Positions 26,766-35,693 of a DNA stretch of 64,000 bases are shown piece after piece. The stretch is from Lutimonas vermicola. Its GTDB lineage: Bacteria > Bacteroidota > Bacteroidia > Flavobacteriales > Flavobacteriaceae. Within the stretch, counting starts at the first letter, position 1. Each line of letters starts with the position of its first letter. The position numbers and the translations under genes are program-made. The notes below the pieces were generated by a model. That model ran no database searches. It was given only the letters and a program-made list of their open reading frames with translations, and had not been told where the DNA came from. The stretch lies in assembly GCF_038433205.1 (NCBI RefSeq), contig NZ_JBCDNA010000001.1, forward strand, positions 1 to 64,000, read 5' to 3'.

Positions 26766-27380
26766 ATGTCATATTTTTCACATATTGTGCTGGGTTTTGT
26801 AATGGCTTTTTTGAGTTTAACACCTCCCGGAATGTTAAACATGACAGCTGTGAGAACAGCCATTGAGAAAAACCGGAATGAAGGTATCTGGTTTGCACTT
26901 GGTGCGGCACTTGTGGTGATCCCCCAGGCTTTTATTGCACTTGTTTTTGCCCGGTTCTTTGGAGAGAATCCTCATATAGTCGAACGCTTGAAACTTGGAG
27001 GTATCTTTGTTTTGTTTTTGCTCTCGGTCGTTTTCTTTATCCAGGCAAGAAAAAAGTTTAAGGGAGAAGGAGCAAAGAGAAAAGGAAAAAGTTTCTGGAC
27101 TGGCATGCTGATGTCGGTTATGAATATGCTGGCTATTCCGTTTTATCTTGTTTTGTCTTCCGTACTTGAAAACAAGGGTTTGCTGAACACTGAACAGCCC
27201 TTTATCAATTTATTTGTCAGCGGCGTATTTCTGGGGGCCTTTACCCTGTTCTTTGTCTATGTTCAATTTGCCCGGGTCATACAAAAACGAGCTCAATTCA
27301 TAGCCAGAAATATCAATTATATATTGAGTGCACTTTTTTTAGTTTTAGCAATTTTGACTTTATTTAAATTATTGAAGTAA
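26766..27380 (+). CDS. LysE family translocator
   Basis: Inner-membrane exporter of 204 residues with about six hydrophobic segments. The N-terminal SLTPPGMLNMTAVRTAIEKNR is the conserved LysE/RhtB motif. Relatives export amino acids. It is separated by 72 bases from the flippase, and the substrate is unknown. Confidence 0.85.
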   Translation: MSYFSHIVLGFVMAFLSLTPPGMLNMTAVRTAIEKNRNEGIWFALGAALVVIPQAFIALVFARFFGENPHIVERLKLGGIFVLFLLSVVFFIQARKKFKGEGAKRKGKSFWTGMLMSVMNMLAIPFYLVLSSVLENKGLLNTEQPFINLFVSGVFLGAFTLFFVYVQFARVIQKRAQFIARNINYILSALFLVLAILTLFKLLK

Positions 27381-27421
27381 TTATTTTGTTAAATTAGCGT
27401 CAAACAATTAAAATTCTGTTA

Positions 27422-27919
27422 ATGATTCCAGCGATTACCCAAAACCTCAACAGAGGAATCAATTTGTTAAATTCAATTAGTGATCAGGAATATTCCAATA
27501 ATTCTACGGCTCCATACTACTCGAGTATAGGTGTTCATATGCGTCATATTCTTGATGTGTTTAGTTGTATTTTTCAGGGAATTGAGGAAGGACAAATAGA
27601 TCTTTCTTCTCGTCAAAGAAATGAATTGGCAGAAACCAAGGTTTCTGTTGGTTTGGATTATTTTGAGCAAATCATTACGCAACTTAATAATGTGAACCCT
27701 GCCGACCTGGATAAGGTTGTTAAAGTGAAAGATGATCTTGGATTGGGTATGGTTACGGCGAATTATACGTTTGCAGCTGCTCTGATTCAGGCACACAGTC
27801 ATGCGATTCATCACTTTGCCAGTATTGGATATATTATTTCTCAACTGGGAATAAACCTTCCGGATTCAGATTTTGGCTATAACCCGACTACGCCCCGAAC
27901 CGACTTCATCAATAAATAA
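27422..27919 (+). CDS. DinB-superfamily four-helix protein
   Basis: A 165-residue four-helix-bundle protein of the DinB/YfiT superfamily, unrelated to the polymerase DinB. Metal-binding histidines are likely in HMRHILDVF and HSHAIHHFA. Family members are often thiol-dependent transferases or of unknown role. It is convergent with the ATP-grasp gene, 8 bases apart. Confidence 0.78.
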   Translation: MIPAITQNLNRGINLLNSISDQEYSNNSTAPYYSSIGVHMRHILDVFSCIFQGIEEGQIDLSSRQRNELAETKVSVGLDYFEQIITQLNNVNPADLDKVVKVKDDLGLGMVTANYTFAAALIQAHSHAIHHFASIGYIISQLGINLPDSDFGYNPTTPRTDFINK

Positions 27920-27927
27920 GTGCCGGC

Positions 27928-28995
27928 TTAATACTGCTGAGCATTTAGTTTTTTTAGTTTTTGATTATACGATCTGAGCCAGAGCATGTTTTTTACATAG
28001 TCTTTAACAGAAGGGTATGAGATATTTTTTTCCTTGTGGTTCTTTACAGCAATTTTCCCCAGGATGCTCCAATGATCATTAATAGACTTTAAGGCTTTGA
28101 AATAGGATGCATTTTTGTGAGAAGCGTCGTAGATATGGGTTGGTTCAGAGATGATGCCATTGATCTCAAGAATTTTAAATTCTTCTCCATGGAGCAACTT
28201 TTTGTAATTTTCATATTTAATATCCAACCTTCCGTAATACCAACCTGTCATCTTTTGACAAACGTTATCAATAAAGGCTTCCAATTCTTCATTGATTAAA
28301 TGATTACCATTGATAAATTGAGTTCCTTTGGAATGATTTCCAATCAGGGAAAGGGTAAGTTCTTCATCTTTTTTAAGGACTTTATCGAGTCTATCCTGGT
28401 GTAATAGACTAAATATATCTGTATATAAATAGGCGCGATTGTCTTTTTGGATTAAAGCAGACAAGGTAAGTTGTCCATCTCCTTTCACTTTGATAAATTT
28501 TTTGATGGTAACAGAAGTAATCTTCCCTTTTTCCTGACCCGGTATTCTGTGATAAAATATCCCTAATTCATTTTCATAAGGAATGAATTCCTGGATGATG
28601 ACTTCTTCATCAACATGCTGAAGGTATTTTTCAAGCGCTTCCTGTGAATCAATTTTTTTTACAAGGTAACCCCTGAAGCCAATATTTGGTTTTGCAATGA
28701 GTGGAAAACCCAACCCAAGGCCTTCTAATTTCTCCCGTATCGACAATACAGAATCTTTTTTTGTAACCAGTAAACTTATGGGTCTAAGTGATTCAGGAAG
28801 CAGGTGAAGTGTTTTAAATTTTGATTCGGTTCCGTTTCCTGAGAACAGTATAGCAGGGTTTGCAATGGTGTAGTAAAAGGGGTGTCCTGCTTTTAGAGAC
28901 CGTATAAAGAAGAAGGGCAAAAGAGGTAGATAAAACATGAAGGCAGGCCAATGCTCCCACTCAGTCAGTTTTACAAAGACAGGGTTTCTTCTCAT
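27928..28995 (-). CDS. ATP-grasp domain protein
   Basis: A 355-residue protein with an ATP-grasp fold like D-alanine-D-alanine ligase. Blocks include FPLIAKPNIGFRGYLVKKI (ATP-binding lysine), EVIIQEFIPYENELGIFYHR, and the C-terminal metal-binding stretch RLDIKYENY...FKILEINGI. The N-terminus is hydrophobic (FMFYLPLLPFFFIRSL). It would form an acid-amine or acid-alcohol bond, but the substrates are unknown. The start overlaps the stop of the preceding small membrane protein gene by 4 bases. Confidence 0.8.
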   Translation of the reverse strand: MRRNPVFVKLTEWEHWPAFMFYLPLLPFFFIRSLKAGHPFYYTIANPAILFSGNGTESKFKTLHLLPESLRPISLLVTKKDSVLSIREKLEGLGLGFPLIAKPNIGFRGYLVKKIDSQEALEKYLQHVDEEVIIQEFIPYENELGIFYHRIPGQEKGKITSVTIKKFIKVKGDGQLTLSALIQKDNRAYLYTDIFSLLHQDRLDKVLKKDEELTLSLIGNHSKGTQFINGNHLINEELEAFIDNVCQKMTGWYYGRLDIKYENYKKLLHGEEFKILEINGIISEPTHIYDASHKNASYFKALKSINDHWSILGKIAVKNHKEKNISYPSVKDYVKNMLWLRSYNQKLKKLNAQQY

Positions 28996-29267
28996 TTATT
29001 AAAAAGTGATTTTAGAATAAGCCTAAAAGCCTGAGTAACCAAAGCAATCGTAAATAAGATAAGCATACAACCTAAAATTAAAATAAGATAGCCTCCCCCT
29101 TTATTCAAGGCTTTAAACCCTATTGTCACTATTACAGGAGCGGCAAACAGGAGCGGCAATGCCAGCGAAAGGTATTTCAAACCTTTTTGAAATATTTTTT
29201 TGGTCTCATTATTCTCAAAAACCTTTTTGTTGCTTACTGTTTCCTGTTCATGTTTCATGGTATGCAT
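28992..29267 (-). CDS. small membrane protein (DUF6095-like)
   Basis: A 91-residue protein with a charged N-terminus and two hydrophobic segments (about 32-52 and 59-82). It resembles the DUF6095 family of Flavobacteriaceae, of unknown role; the match is from memory of the pattern. It is translationally coupled to the ATP-grasp gene. An ATG three codons in is an alternative start. Confidence 0.65.
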   Translation of the reverse strand: MHTMKHEQETVSNKKVFENNETKKIFQKGLKYLSLALPLLFAAPVIVTIGFKALNKGGGYLILILGCMLILFTIALVTQAFRLILKSLFNK

Positions 29268-29319
29268 GGATTAAAAGGACGAAGATAAATATAGATGTGA
29301 TATTTCTTTTATCCAAATA

Positions 29320-29352
29320 AAAAGGCTTCAATATCTATTATTGAAGCCTTTT
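29320..29352. terminator. intrinsic terminator, usable on both strands
   Basis: AAAAGGCTTCAAT (29320-29332) pairs perfectly with ATTGAAGCCTTTT (29340-29352) around a 7-base loop. It lies just downstream of icd on the minus strand. Confidence 0.85.
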
Positions 29353-29371
29353 GTATATAAGTAGAAATTTA

Positions 29372-30598
29372 CTAAGACAATTGGCGGTCTAAATTCTCTT
29401 TCAATTCATTTAAAAATTCCTGAGTATTTAAATAATTGTCGGAGGTCATATTTTCTTTGTGGATCAACAAGGCAAGATCCTTGGTCATTTTACCACCTTC
29501 CACTGTATCGATACAAACTTTTTCGAGGGTGTGGCAGAAATCGATCAACTCTTTATTGCCATCCAGTTTACCTCTGTGCTCCAAACCTCTTGTCCAGGCA
29601 AATATGGAGGCCAGTGGGTTCGTAGAGGTTTCTTTCCCAAGCTGATGCTGTCTGTAATGTCTGGTTACCGTACCGTGAGCGGCTTCGGCTTCAACAGTTT
29701 TTCCGTCAGGAGTCACTAAAACGGAAGTCATAAGACCCAACGATCCAAACCCTTGTGCAACGGTATCTGATTGAACGTCACCATCATAATTCTTACAAGC
29801 CCATACAAATCCTCCGTTCCATTTCATTGCAGATGCGACCATATCATCTATTAATCTGTGCTCATAAATGATTCCGGCTGTTTCAAACTTGTCTTTGAAT
29901 TCATTAAGGTATACTTCTTCGAAAATATCTTTAAACCTTCCGTCATAAGCTTTCAGGATGGTATTTTTTGAACTGAAATAAAGGTTCCAGCCTTTATTAA
30001 GTGCCTGGTTAAAACTCGAGCGGGCAAACCCGTAGATAGAAGAGTCTATATTGTACATGGCCATTGCAACACCGTTTTCTTGGAAGTTGTAAACTTCAAA
30101 CGATCGAGGTTCCGACCCGTCTTCAGGAGTAAAGGTCAAGGTTAATTTCCCCTTTCCTTTTGTTACAAAATCAGTAGCTTTGTACTGATCGCCAAAAGCG
30201 TGTCTTCCAATACAGATGGGTTTGGTCCAGCCCTGAACATATCTCGGTACATTTTTCATGATGATAGGCTCTCTAAAGATCGTACCACCCACTATGTTCC
30301 TAATCGTTCCATTTGGAGAACGCCACATCTTTTTAAGGCCAAATTCTTCTACACGCGATTCATCAGGAGTAATGGTTGCACATTTAATACCTACATTGTA
30401 TTTTTTGATGGCTTCGGCAGCATCAATTGTGACCTGATCATCGGTTTCATCTCTGTATTCAACGCCTAAATCATAGTACTTGATATCAAGGTCAAGGTAT
30501 GGCAAGATCAATTGGTCTTTAATGAATTTCCAAATAATTCTTGTCATCTCATCCCCGTCCAATTCAACGATAGGATTAGTTACTTTTATTTTAGTCAT
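29372..30598 (-). CDS. icd: NADP-dependent isocitrate dehydrogenase, eukaryote-like type
   Basis: Converts isocitrate to 2-oxoglutarate with NADP in the citric acid cycle. The 408-residue sequence, opening KVTNPIVELDGDEMTRIIW and with SPNGTIRNIVGGTIFREPI and the YDGDVQSD metal site, is the dimeric type shared with eukaryotes, distinct from the E. coli type. TATATTTG on the minus strand (30620-30627) is a likely -7 element. A strong terminator follows. Confidence 0.97.
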   Translation of the reverse strand: MTKIKVTNPIVELDGDEMTRIIWKFIKDQLILPYLDLDIKYYDLGVEYRDETDDQVTIDAAEAIKKYNVGIKCATITPDESRVEEFGLKKMWRSPNGTIRNIVGGTIFREPIIMKNVPRYVQGWTKPICIGRHAFGDQYKATDFVTKGKGKLTLTFTPEDGSEPRSFEVYNFQENGVAMAMYNIDSSIYGFARSSFNQALNKGWNLYFSSKNTILKAYDGRFKDIFEEVYLNEFKDKFETAGIIYEHRLIDDMVASAMKWNGGFVWACKNYDGDVQSDTVAQGFGSLGLMTSVLVTPDGKTVEAEAAHGTVTRHYRQHQLGKETSTNPLASIFAWTRGLEHRGKLDGNKELIDFCHTLEKVCIDTVEGGKMTKDLALLIHKENMTSDNYLNTQEFLNELKENLDRQLS

Positions 30599-31662
30599 TT
30601 TATATTAATTTAATTGCTGCAAATATACTAAACCATAGCAAAGTTTAAGCCGTTGAAAAACAAAAATTTCACTTTTAATATTTCCATTTATTTTAAGCCA
30701 TAAAGTCCAGTTTTTTGTAAAATTAAAAGCCATAACAAAGTGAAACTTCATTATGGCTTTCTGGCTTGGTTAACAACATTTAATAGTATTTAAACATTGT
30801 CTTGATTTAAATAGGGGGGACTTAATGTTAGTATATCATTAATAACCCTATATAACACTGTTTTTTTGCATAACTAAAGATGATTTGCGCTAAACACTTT
30901 AGTGTTTTTCATCAAACAAACAGTTTTAGAAATTAATCTAAAGTCAACTTATCCGGTGAAACAGCTTTCATAACTTGGTAATCGGGGATTGTTCCACCAG
31001 TTTCATTGACAGAAACAAATTTAAATGAACAGTGTTACAAGTGGTTATAAATCAATGAGAAAAAAGCCAACAGTTTATTAACAAGAGTTATTAACAATTG
31101 TGCATAACTGGAAAAATGTTTATTCAGGGACCATATTGGCACTTTTGCAAATGTTTTGGCTGGAATCTGTTTTGAAGAAATTGATATAAAAACAAAACCC
31201 ATCACAAAGAAGGTTTCTTTATCATGGGTATTTGCCGAAACATTTAGCTTAAATTCGATAACTTTCTGTCACATTTTCATGCTCCATCAGTAAAACCCAA
31301 GCTTAATTTCTTTAAATCTTCTGAGCCTTTATCCTACATCCGCCAAAACAAAGTCCTGACTTCGCTAGTACAAAGATTCAAAACATTTAATTTGCAATCA
31401 CTAACCTTTAAAATCTAAATATTTATGCTAAATACATTGATCTTGGTTTAGGACCAGTGACCGCGCCAAAGTTTTCACTTCAGCAAAACAAAGTTCATTT
31501 TCTTATTTAAATTGTTCCAATGATTTGCATCAATCAAAATCATTTAACCAAGAAACCTCCCTATGTTTCTGAATCAAAAATAGGGAGCAAATTCATATGA
31601 ATCAAAAAATACCGGCTTTTGTTTTTAACAATAAATCAACCACTTTTATTAACTTTTGTTCA
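30599..31662. other. 1.06-kb gene-free region with DnaA-box cluster and hairpins
   Basis: No credible coding frame on either strand. A 33-base stretch holds TTATTAACA at 31075-31083 and 31088-31096 (8 of 9 to TTATNCACA) and TGTGCATAA at 31099-31107, an exact inverted DnaA box. Further 8-of-9 matches lie at 30868 (TTTGCATAA) and 31657-31665 (TGTTCATAA). Large hairpins: AAAGCCATAA/TTATGGCTTT near 30728-30764, AAACACT/AGTGTTT near 30893-30910, ACCCAT...ATGGGT with an inner AAAGAA/TTCTTT stem (31197-31229), and CTCCCTAT/ATAGGGAG (31557-31587). dnaA is 5 kb away. It could be oriC or a locus of small RNAs; no known RNA family was recognised. Confidence 0.45.
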
Positions 31663-31698
31663 TAAAAAAAGCCCCTGTTGTCAATTGACAACAGGGGC
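31663..31698 (-). terminator. intrinsic terminator of rplS
   Basis: GCCCCTGTTGTC (31671-31682) and GACAACAGGGGC (31687-31698) form a perfect 12-bp stem with an AATT loop. The A-run just left of it is a T-run on the minus strand, so it ends leftward transcription from rplS. Confidence 0.95.
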
Positions 31699-31720
31699 CT
31701 TAAGTCTATAAAAGCTAAAA

Positions 31721-32071
31721 TTAAAATCTCTTCTCTTTGATTTGTGCTTTTTTACCTGTAAGGTTCCTAAAATAGTATATTCTAGCTCTTCTTACCTTTC
31801 CTTTTTTATTTACCTCTATCTTCTGAATAGCAGGCAAATTGATTGGAAAAATTCTTTCCACACCAATAGTTCCTGACATTTTTCTGATGGTAAAGGTCTC
31901 TGAACTTCCGCTACCTCTTCTTTGGATAACCACACCCTTAAAGAACTGGGTTCTTGTTTTAACACCTTCTTTAATTTCAAAGTAAACGGTAATAGTGTCA
32001 CCGGCTGCAAAATCAGGAATCTCATTTTTCGCTACAAATTCACTTTGTACAAAATCTACTAAATTTTCCAT
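31721..32071 (-). CDS. rplS: 50S ribosomal protein L19
   Basis: Ribosomal protein at the 30S-50S interface, 116 residues. Typical blocks are FAAGDTITVYFEIKEG, FKGVVIQRRGSGSSETFTIRKMS, GVERIFP and RRARIYYFRNLTGKKAQIKEK. TAAATTTG on the minus strand (32142-32149) suggests its own promoter with a leader of about 70 bases. In many bacteria it directly follows trmD; here a PAP2 phosphatase gene lies between. Confidence 0.98.
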   Translation of the reverse strand: MENLVDFVQSEFVAKNEIPDFAAGDTITVYFEIKEGVKTRTQFFKGVVIQRRGSGSSETFTIRKMSGTIGVERIFPINLPAIQKIEVNKKGKVRRARIYYFRNLTGKKAQIKEKRF

Positions 32072-32219
32072 TATGATATTTTAAAATGGTTGATCAATCA
32101 CCAACATGCACGATTTTCGTCAGAGGTTGATTTTGAGTCTGCAAATTTATAAAAAAGTTTTGATTAATAAAGTTAGCATTAAAAATAATTTTAAAGATTT
32201 AGAAATGGTATAAAATGCT

Positions 32220-32966
32220 TCAAAACTGTATGTTAGCATAAAAGCCTAAGGTTTTTTCATTATAAGATGGGCTTATGATGGTACTGATCTTGTCGTTTTT
32301 AAATGGATTCCAACCCTGTAAGGGTTCAAACCTGTAAACAAGATCAGTTACCAGAATACCAATAGCTGCACCAACCAATACATCAGAGACCCAATGAGCA
32401 TTGTTCATGACGCGCAAGACACCGGTGGCCGACGCAAAAACGAACCCGCTATACGCCAATACAGGCTTTGTTTCTTTGAACTCATGAAAAAGTACAGTAG
32501 CTGTCATAAATGCATTTGATGTATGACCCGATGGAAAGCTGAGGTCGTTTTCTCCGTTGGGCCGGGTTTCATTCGTAATATGTTTTAGTCCAAAGGTTAT
32601 AGCGTTGGTGGCTATAGCCGATATAAACAGAATTTTGGTTTGGCTAAAAGCATCGTGCCGGCTTTCAACTTTAAGCAGGTCAGCCGTGTACATGGTAAGT
32701 GTGGGAACAAATAGCAAAAAATCGTCGAGATTACTGTTAAAATCAGGAAAGGCCCGAATAATCTCTTCCTGGAGATTTTCTTTTCCAATGGCTCCGTCTG
32801 AATAATTAATGATCAAACCGGCACCGATCAGGGAGAGGGGAACGATACTTTGTTTTAAAAAAGGTTTCTGGTAAGTGGCCGTTGTGATCGATGTACTGTC
32901 TGTTTGTCCGTTTACATGAAGCTGAAAACAAACGATTAACGAGATATAAACATGTTTAAGCTTCAT
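32220..32966 (-). CDS. PAP2-family phosphatase, exported
   Basis: Acid phosphatase/lipid phosphatase of 248 residues with a signal peptide (about 1-20) and several hydrophobic segments. The three PAP2 motifs are present: KHITNETRP, FPSGHTS, and R-MNNAHWVSD. Likely substrates are undecaprenyl pyrophosphate, other lipid phosphates or phosphomonoesters in the envelope. Its start overlaps the end of trmD by 11 bases, so it is translated from the trmD message, between the usual neighbours trmD and rplS. Confidence 0.9.
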   Translation of the reverse strand: MKLKHVYISLIVCFQLHVNGQTDSTSITTATYQKPFLKQSIVPLSLIGAGLIINYSDGAIGKENLQEEIIRAFPDFNSNLDDFLLFVPTLTMYTADLLKVESRHDAFSQTKILFISAIATNAITFGLKHITNETRPNGENDLSFPSGHTSNAFMTATVLFHEFKETKPVLAYSGFVFASATGVLRVMNNAHWVSDVLVGAAIGILVTDLVYRFEPLQGWNPFKNDKISTIISPSYNEKTLGFYANIQF

Positions 32967-33648
32967 CGTTGTCTCGACTCAATAAGTCGGGGCGTATCAA
33001 TTTTGTTCTCAGGAGGGCCTGCTCGTGTCTCCATTGCTCAATCTTGGGAAAATTTCCTGAAAGCAAGACTTCAGGTACTTTCATTCCGTCGTATTCAGCA
33101 GGTCTCGTATACACAGGAGGGGCCAATAGATTATCCTGAAAAGAATCGGTCAAAGCCGAAGTTTCGTCACCCAAGACGCCCGGGATCAACCTGATAACCG
33201 CATCGCAAACTACGGCTGCAGCAATTTCTCCGCCCGAAAGCACATAATCTCCGATAGAGATTTCCATGGTTACGAATTTATCCCTGATCCGTTGATCCAC
33301 TCCTTTGTAATGACCTGTTAGTATTAGAAGGTTCTTCTTGTTTGACAGCATGTTGGCCATTCTTTGGTTTAAAGTTTTGGCATCCGGAGTCATATAAATA
33401 ACCTCATCATATGTTCTCTCACTCATCAATTTGCTAAGGCATTTGTCTATGGGCTCAATCATGAGGACCATTCCGGCACCTCCGCCAAATTGATAATCAT
33501 CAATTTTGCCGTATTTATTTATGGCATATTGCCTCAGGTCGTGAAAATGTACTTCCACCATCCCTTTTTCCTGTGCCCGTTTTAAAATCGAATGTTCAAA
33601 GGGGCTTTTAATCAGTTCTGGTGATACGGTAACTATATCTATTCGCAT
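32956..33648 (-). CDS. trmD: tRNA (guanine-37 N1)-methyltransferase
   Basis: Methylates G37 of tRNAs using S-adenosylmethionine, preventing frameshifts. The 230-residue SPOUT protein has the knot region LILTGHYKGVDQR and IGDYVLSGGE, and the conserved PGVLGDETS. TATATTTG on the minus strand (33653-33660) ends five bases from the ATG, giving a very short leader. prmC lies just upstream on the same strand. Confidence 0.98.
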   Translation of the reverse strand: MRIDIVTVSPELIKSPFEHSILKRAQEKGMVEVHFHDLRQYAINKYGKIDDYQFGGGAGMVLMIEPIDKCLSKLMSERTYDEVIYMTPDAKTLNQRMANMLSNKKNLLILTGHYKGVDQRIRDKFVTMEISIGDYVLSGGEIAAAVVCDAVIRLIPGVLGDETSALTDSFQDNLLAPPVYTRPAEYDGMKVPEVLLSGNFPKIEQWRHEQALLRTKLIRPDLLSRDNDEA

Positions 33649-33661
33649 GGGGCAAATATAT

Positions 33662-34510
33662 TTAAATTTTAACAGCTCTGATCATGCGGTCGGCTCCGTA
33701 AATATCTTTTTTTAATTCAATATTTTCATAGCCCAGCATTTCTAACAGGCCTTGAAGATCTTTTGCAAGGTATTGGTTGATTTCGAAATACAACAATCCT
33801 TTGGGGGCTAGGCCATTCAGTGCGAGTTTTGCAATGTGCCTGTAAAACAGTAAGGGATCATTGTCTGATACGAACAGGGCGAGATCAGGCTCGTATTTAA
33901 GCACATTAGCGTGCATGTGATGTTTTTCACTTTCCCTAACATATGGCGGATTTGAAACGATGATATCATAGGTTTTAGACAAGCCCTTGCCGTCCAGGAT
34001 ATCCCTCCTAAAAAAATCTATATCAACATTATGGCGTGCTGCGTTTCTTTTGGCAACTTTAAGCGCCTTTTCAGAAACGTCCATCGCATCTATTTTTGAC
34101 TTAGACAATTGTTTGGCCAAAACAACTGCGATACATCCACTCCCTGTTCCTATATCCAAAACAGAAACGGGACTGTCTTCGGGTTGCGATTCGATGATCC
34201 AGGAGATCAGTTCTTCTGTTTCCGGCCTGGGAATCAAAACCTGCTCATTTACCTCTAACAGAAGTTCCATAAATTCAGAATGACCGATGATATATTGAAT
34301 GGGATATTCCTTTTTGAGGGACTTTAGGGCCTCTAAAAAAACAGCACTATTCTCAGCTGATAATTCCAGGTTCGGATCGAGGGCTAAGTCAAGCCTGTTT
34401 TTGTTAAGACAAGACTTGCAGAGCATGTAAAAAAAGCTGTTGATTTCTTCCCTTGGGTAGATATCCTTTAAGTCATTGAGAAATTTTTCCTGAATTAACT
34501 TTATGGTCAT
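33662..34510 (-). CDS. prmC: peptide chain release factor N5-glutamine methyltransferase
   Basis: Methylates the GGQ glutamine of release factors RF1 and RF2. The 282-residue protein has an N-terminal helical domain, SAM motif VLDIGTGSGCIAVVLAK and the catalytic NPPYV motif. It is divergent from ribD across a 136-base AT-rich promoter region (34511-34646). Confidence 0.95.
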   Translation of the reverse strand: MTIKLIQEKFLNDLKDIYPREEINSFFYMLCKSCLNKNRLDLALDPNLELSAENSAVFLEALKSLKKEYPIQYIIGHSEFMELLLEVNEQVLIPRPETEELISWIIESQPEDSPVSVLDIGTGSGCIAVVLAKQLSKSKIDAMDVSEKALKVAKRNAARHNVDIDFFRRDILDGKGLSKTYDIIVSNPPYVRESEKHHMHANVLKYEPDLALFVSDNDPLLFYRHIAKLALNGLAPKGLLYFEINQYLAKDLQGLLEMLGYENIELKKDIYGADRMIRAVKI

Positions 34511-34646
34511 TTTGGGACCTTTTTAAATAATTGTTGAAATATACTGCTTAATTATGAAATTACTGGTCTTTGTTTTTACCATAAAAAGAAAGAAAGTAGG
34601 TTAAATGAGATTTAATCTTTTTAATTTCGCAGTACGAAAAGCTTCT

Positions 34647-35693
34647 ATGAACGAACATGATCAATTTATGACACGATGCCTTGAGCTGGCAAAGAATGGG
34701 CTGGGATCTGTATATCCAAATCCTATGGTGGGAAGTGTCCTTGTTCATAAAGGGCTCATTATAGGAGAAGGCTGGCATCAAAGAGCTGGAGGCCCACATG
34801 CTGAAGTACGCGCCATTGATTCTGTAAAGAAGAAGGAGCTGCTCGCTGAAGCAACACTATACGTAAATCTTGAACCCTGTTCCCATTATGGCAGAACGCC
34901 CCCCTGTGCTGACCTGATCGTCACAAACGGGATAAAAAAAGTTGTGATCGGATCGGTCGACAGTAACGAAAAAGTAGGAGGTAAAGGCGTGAAAAGACTT
35001 CGTGAAAACGGGGTGGAAGTGATAAGCTCTGTCATGGAAAAGCAAAGTAGGGAATTGAACAAACGCTTTTTTACTTTTCACGAAAAAAAAAGGCCCTATG
35101 TCATCCTTAAATGGGCACAGAGCAAGGATGGATATATTTTCCCCGAATCTGAATTGACTGAAAAAGGAACCCCCTACTGGATTTCAAATGCGTATTCATT
35201 ACAACGTGTTCATCAGTGGAGGGCTGAAGAAGCTTCTATACTCGTAGGCAAAAACACAGTACTTCAGGATGACCCCCGATTGAACCTTAGAGATTTTGAA
35301 GGAAACCCAATCCTAAGAATTACCATTGATCGTCATCTCAAGATACCCGAGGCCATGAATTTCTTTGATCAGACTTCAAAAACAATGATATACAATGCCA
35401 TAAAAAATGAGCAACAAAGTGAGTTAGTTTATGTTAAACTCGATTTTCAAAAGGAGCTCATTGGTCAGATAATGGATCATTTGTATGAAATAGAGGTTCA
35501 GTCTTTGATCGTCGAAGGAGGTTTACTTACACTTAATTCATTTATACAATCAGGATTTTGGGACGAAGCCAGGGTTATTAAAGGTAAACAGGTTTTCAAT
35601 AAAGGGATAAAGGCACCTGTTGCAGAAGGGTCATTGGTAAAAGAAGAACTTATTGATGACAATTTGCTCCAAATTTATAAGCGTATATTGTAA
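34647..35693 (+). CDS. ribD: riboflavin biosynthesis bifunctional deaminase/reductase
   Basis: Carries out the second and third steps of riboflavin synthesis, deaminating and reducing the pyrimidine intermediate. The N-terminal deaminase domain has zinc ligands in GPHAEVRAI and EPCSHYGRTPPC. The C-terminal reductase domain begins near RPYVILKWAQSKDG. The frame is open 14 codons upstream, but MNEHDQFMTRCLELA is the normal family start. The last base of its stop codon is shared with the yigZ ATG. Confidence 0.96.
   Translation: MNEHDQFMTRCLELAKNGLGSVYPNPMVGSVLVHKGLIIGEGWHQRAGGPHAEVRAIDSVKKKELLAEATLYVNLEPCSHYGRTPPCADLIVTNGIKKVVIGSVDSNEKVGGKGVKRLRENGVEVISSVMEKQSRELNKRFFTFHEKKRPYVILKWAQSKDGYIFPESELTEKGTPYWISNAYSLQRVHQWRAEEASILVGKNTVLQDDPRLNLRDFEGNPILRITIDRHLKIPEAMNFFDQTSKTMIYNAIKNEQQSELVYVKLDFQKELIGQIMDHLYEIEVQSLIVEGGLLTLNSFIQSGFWDEARVIKGKQVFNKGIKAPVAEGSLVKEELIDDNLLQIYKRIL

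Noticed and set aside
27422..27919. DinB-superfamily gene as a second damage polymerase
   Set aside because: The name is shared, but this is a small four-helix metal-binding protein with no polymerase motif.
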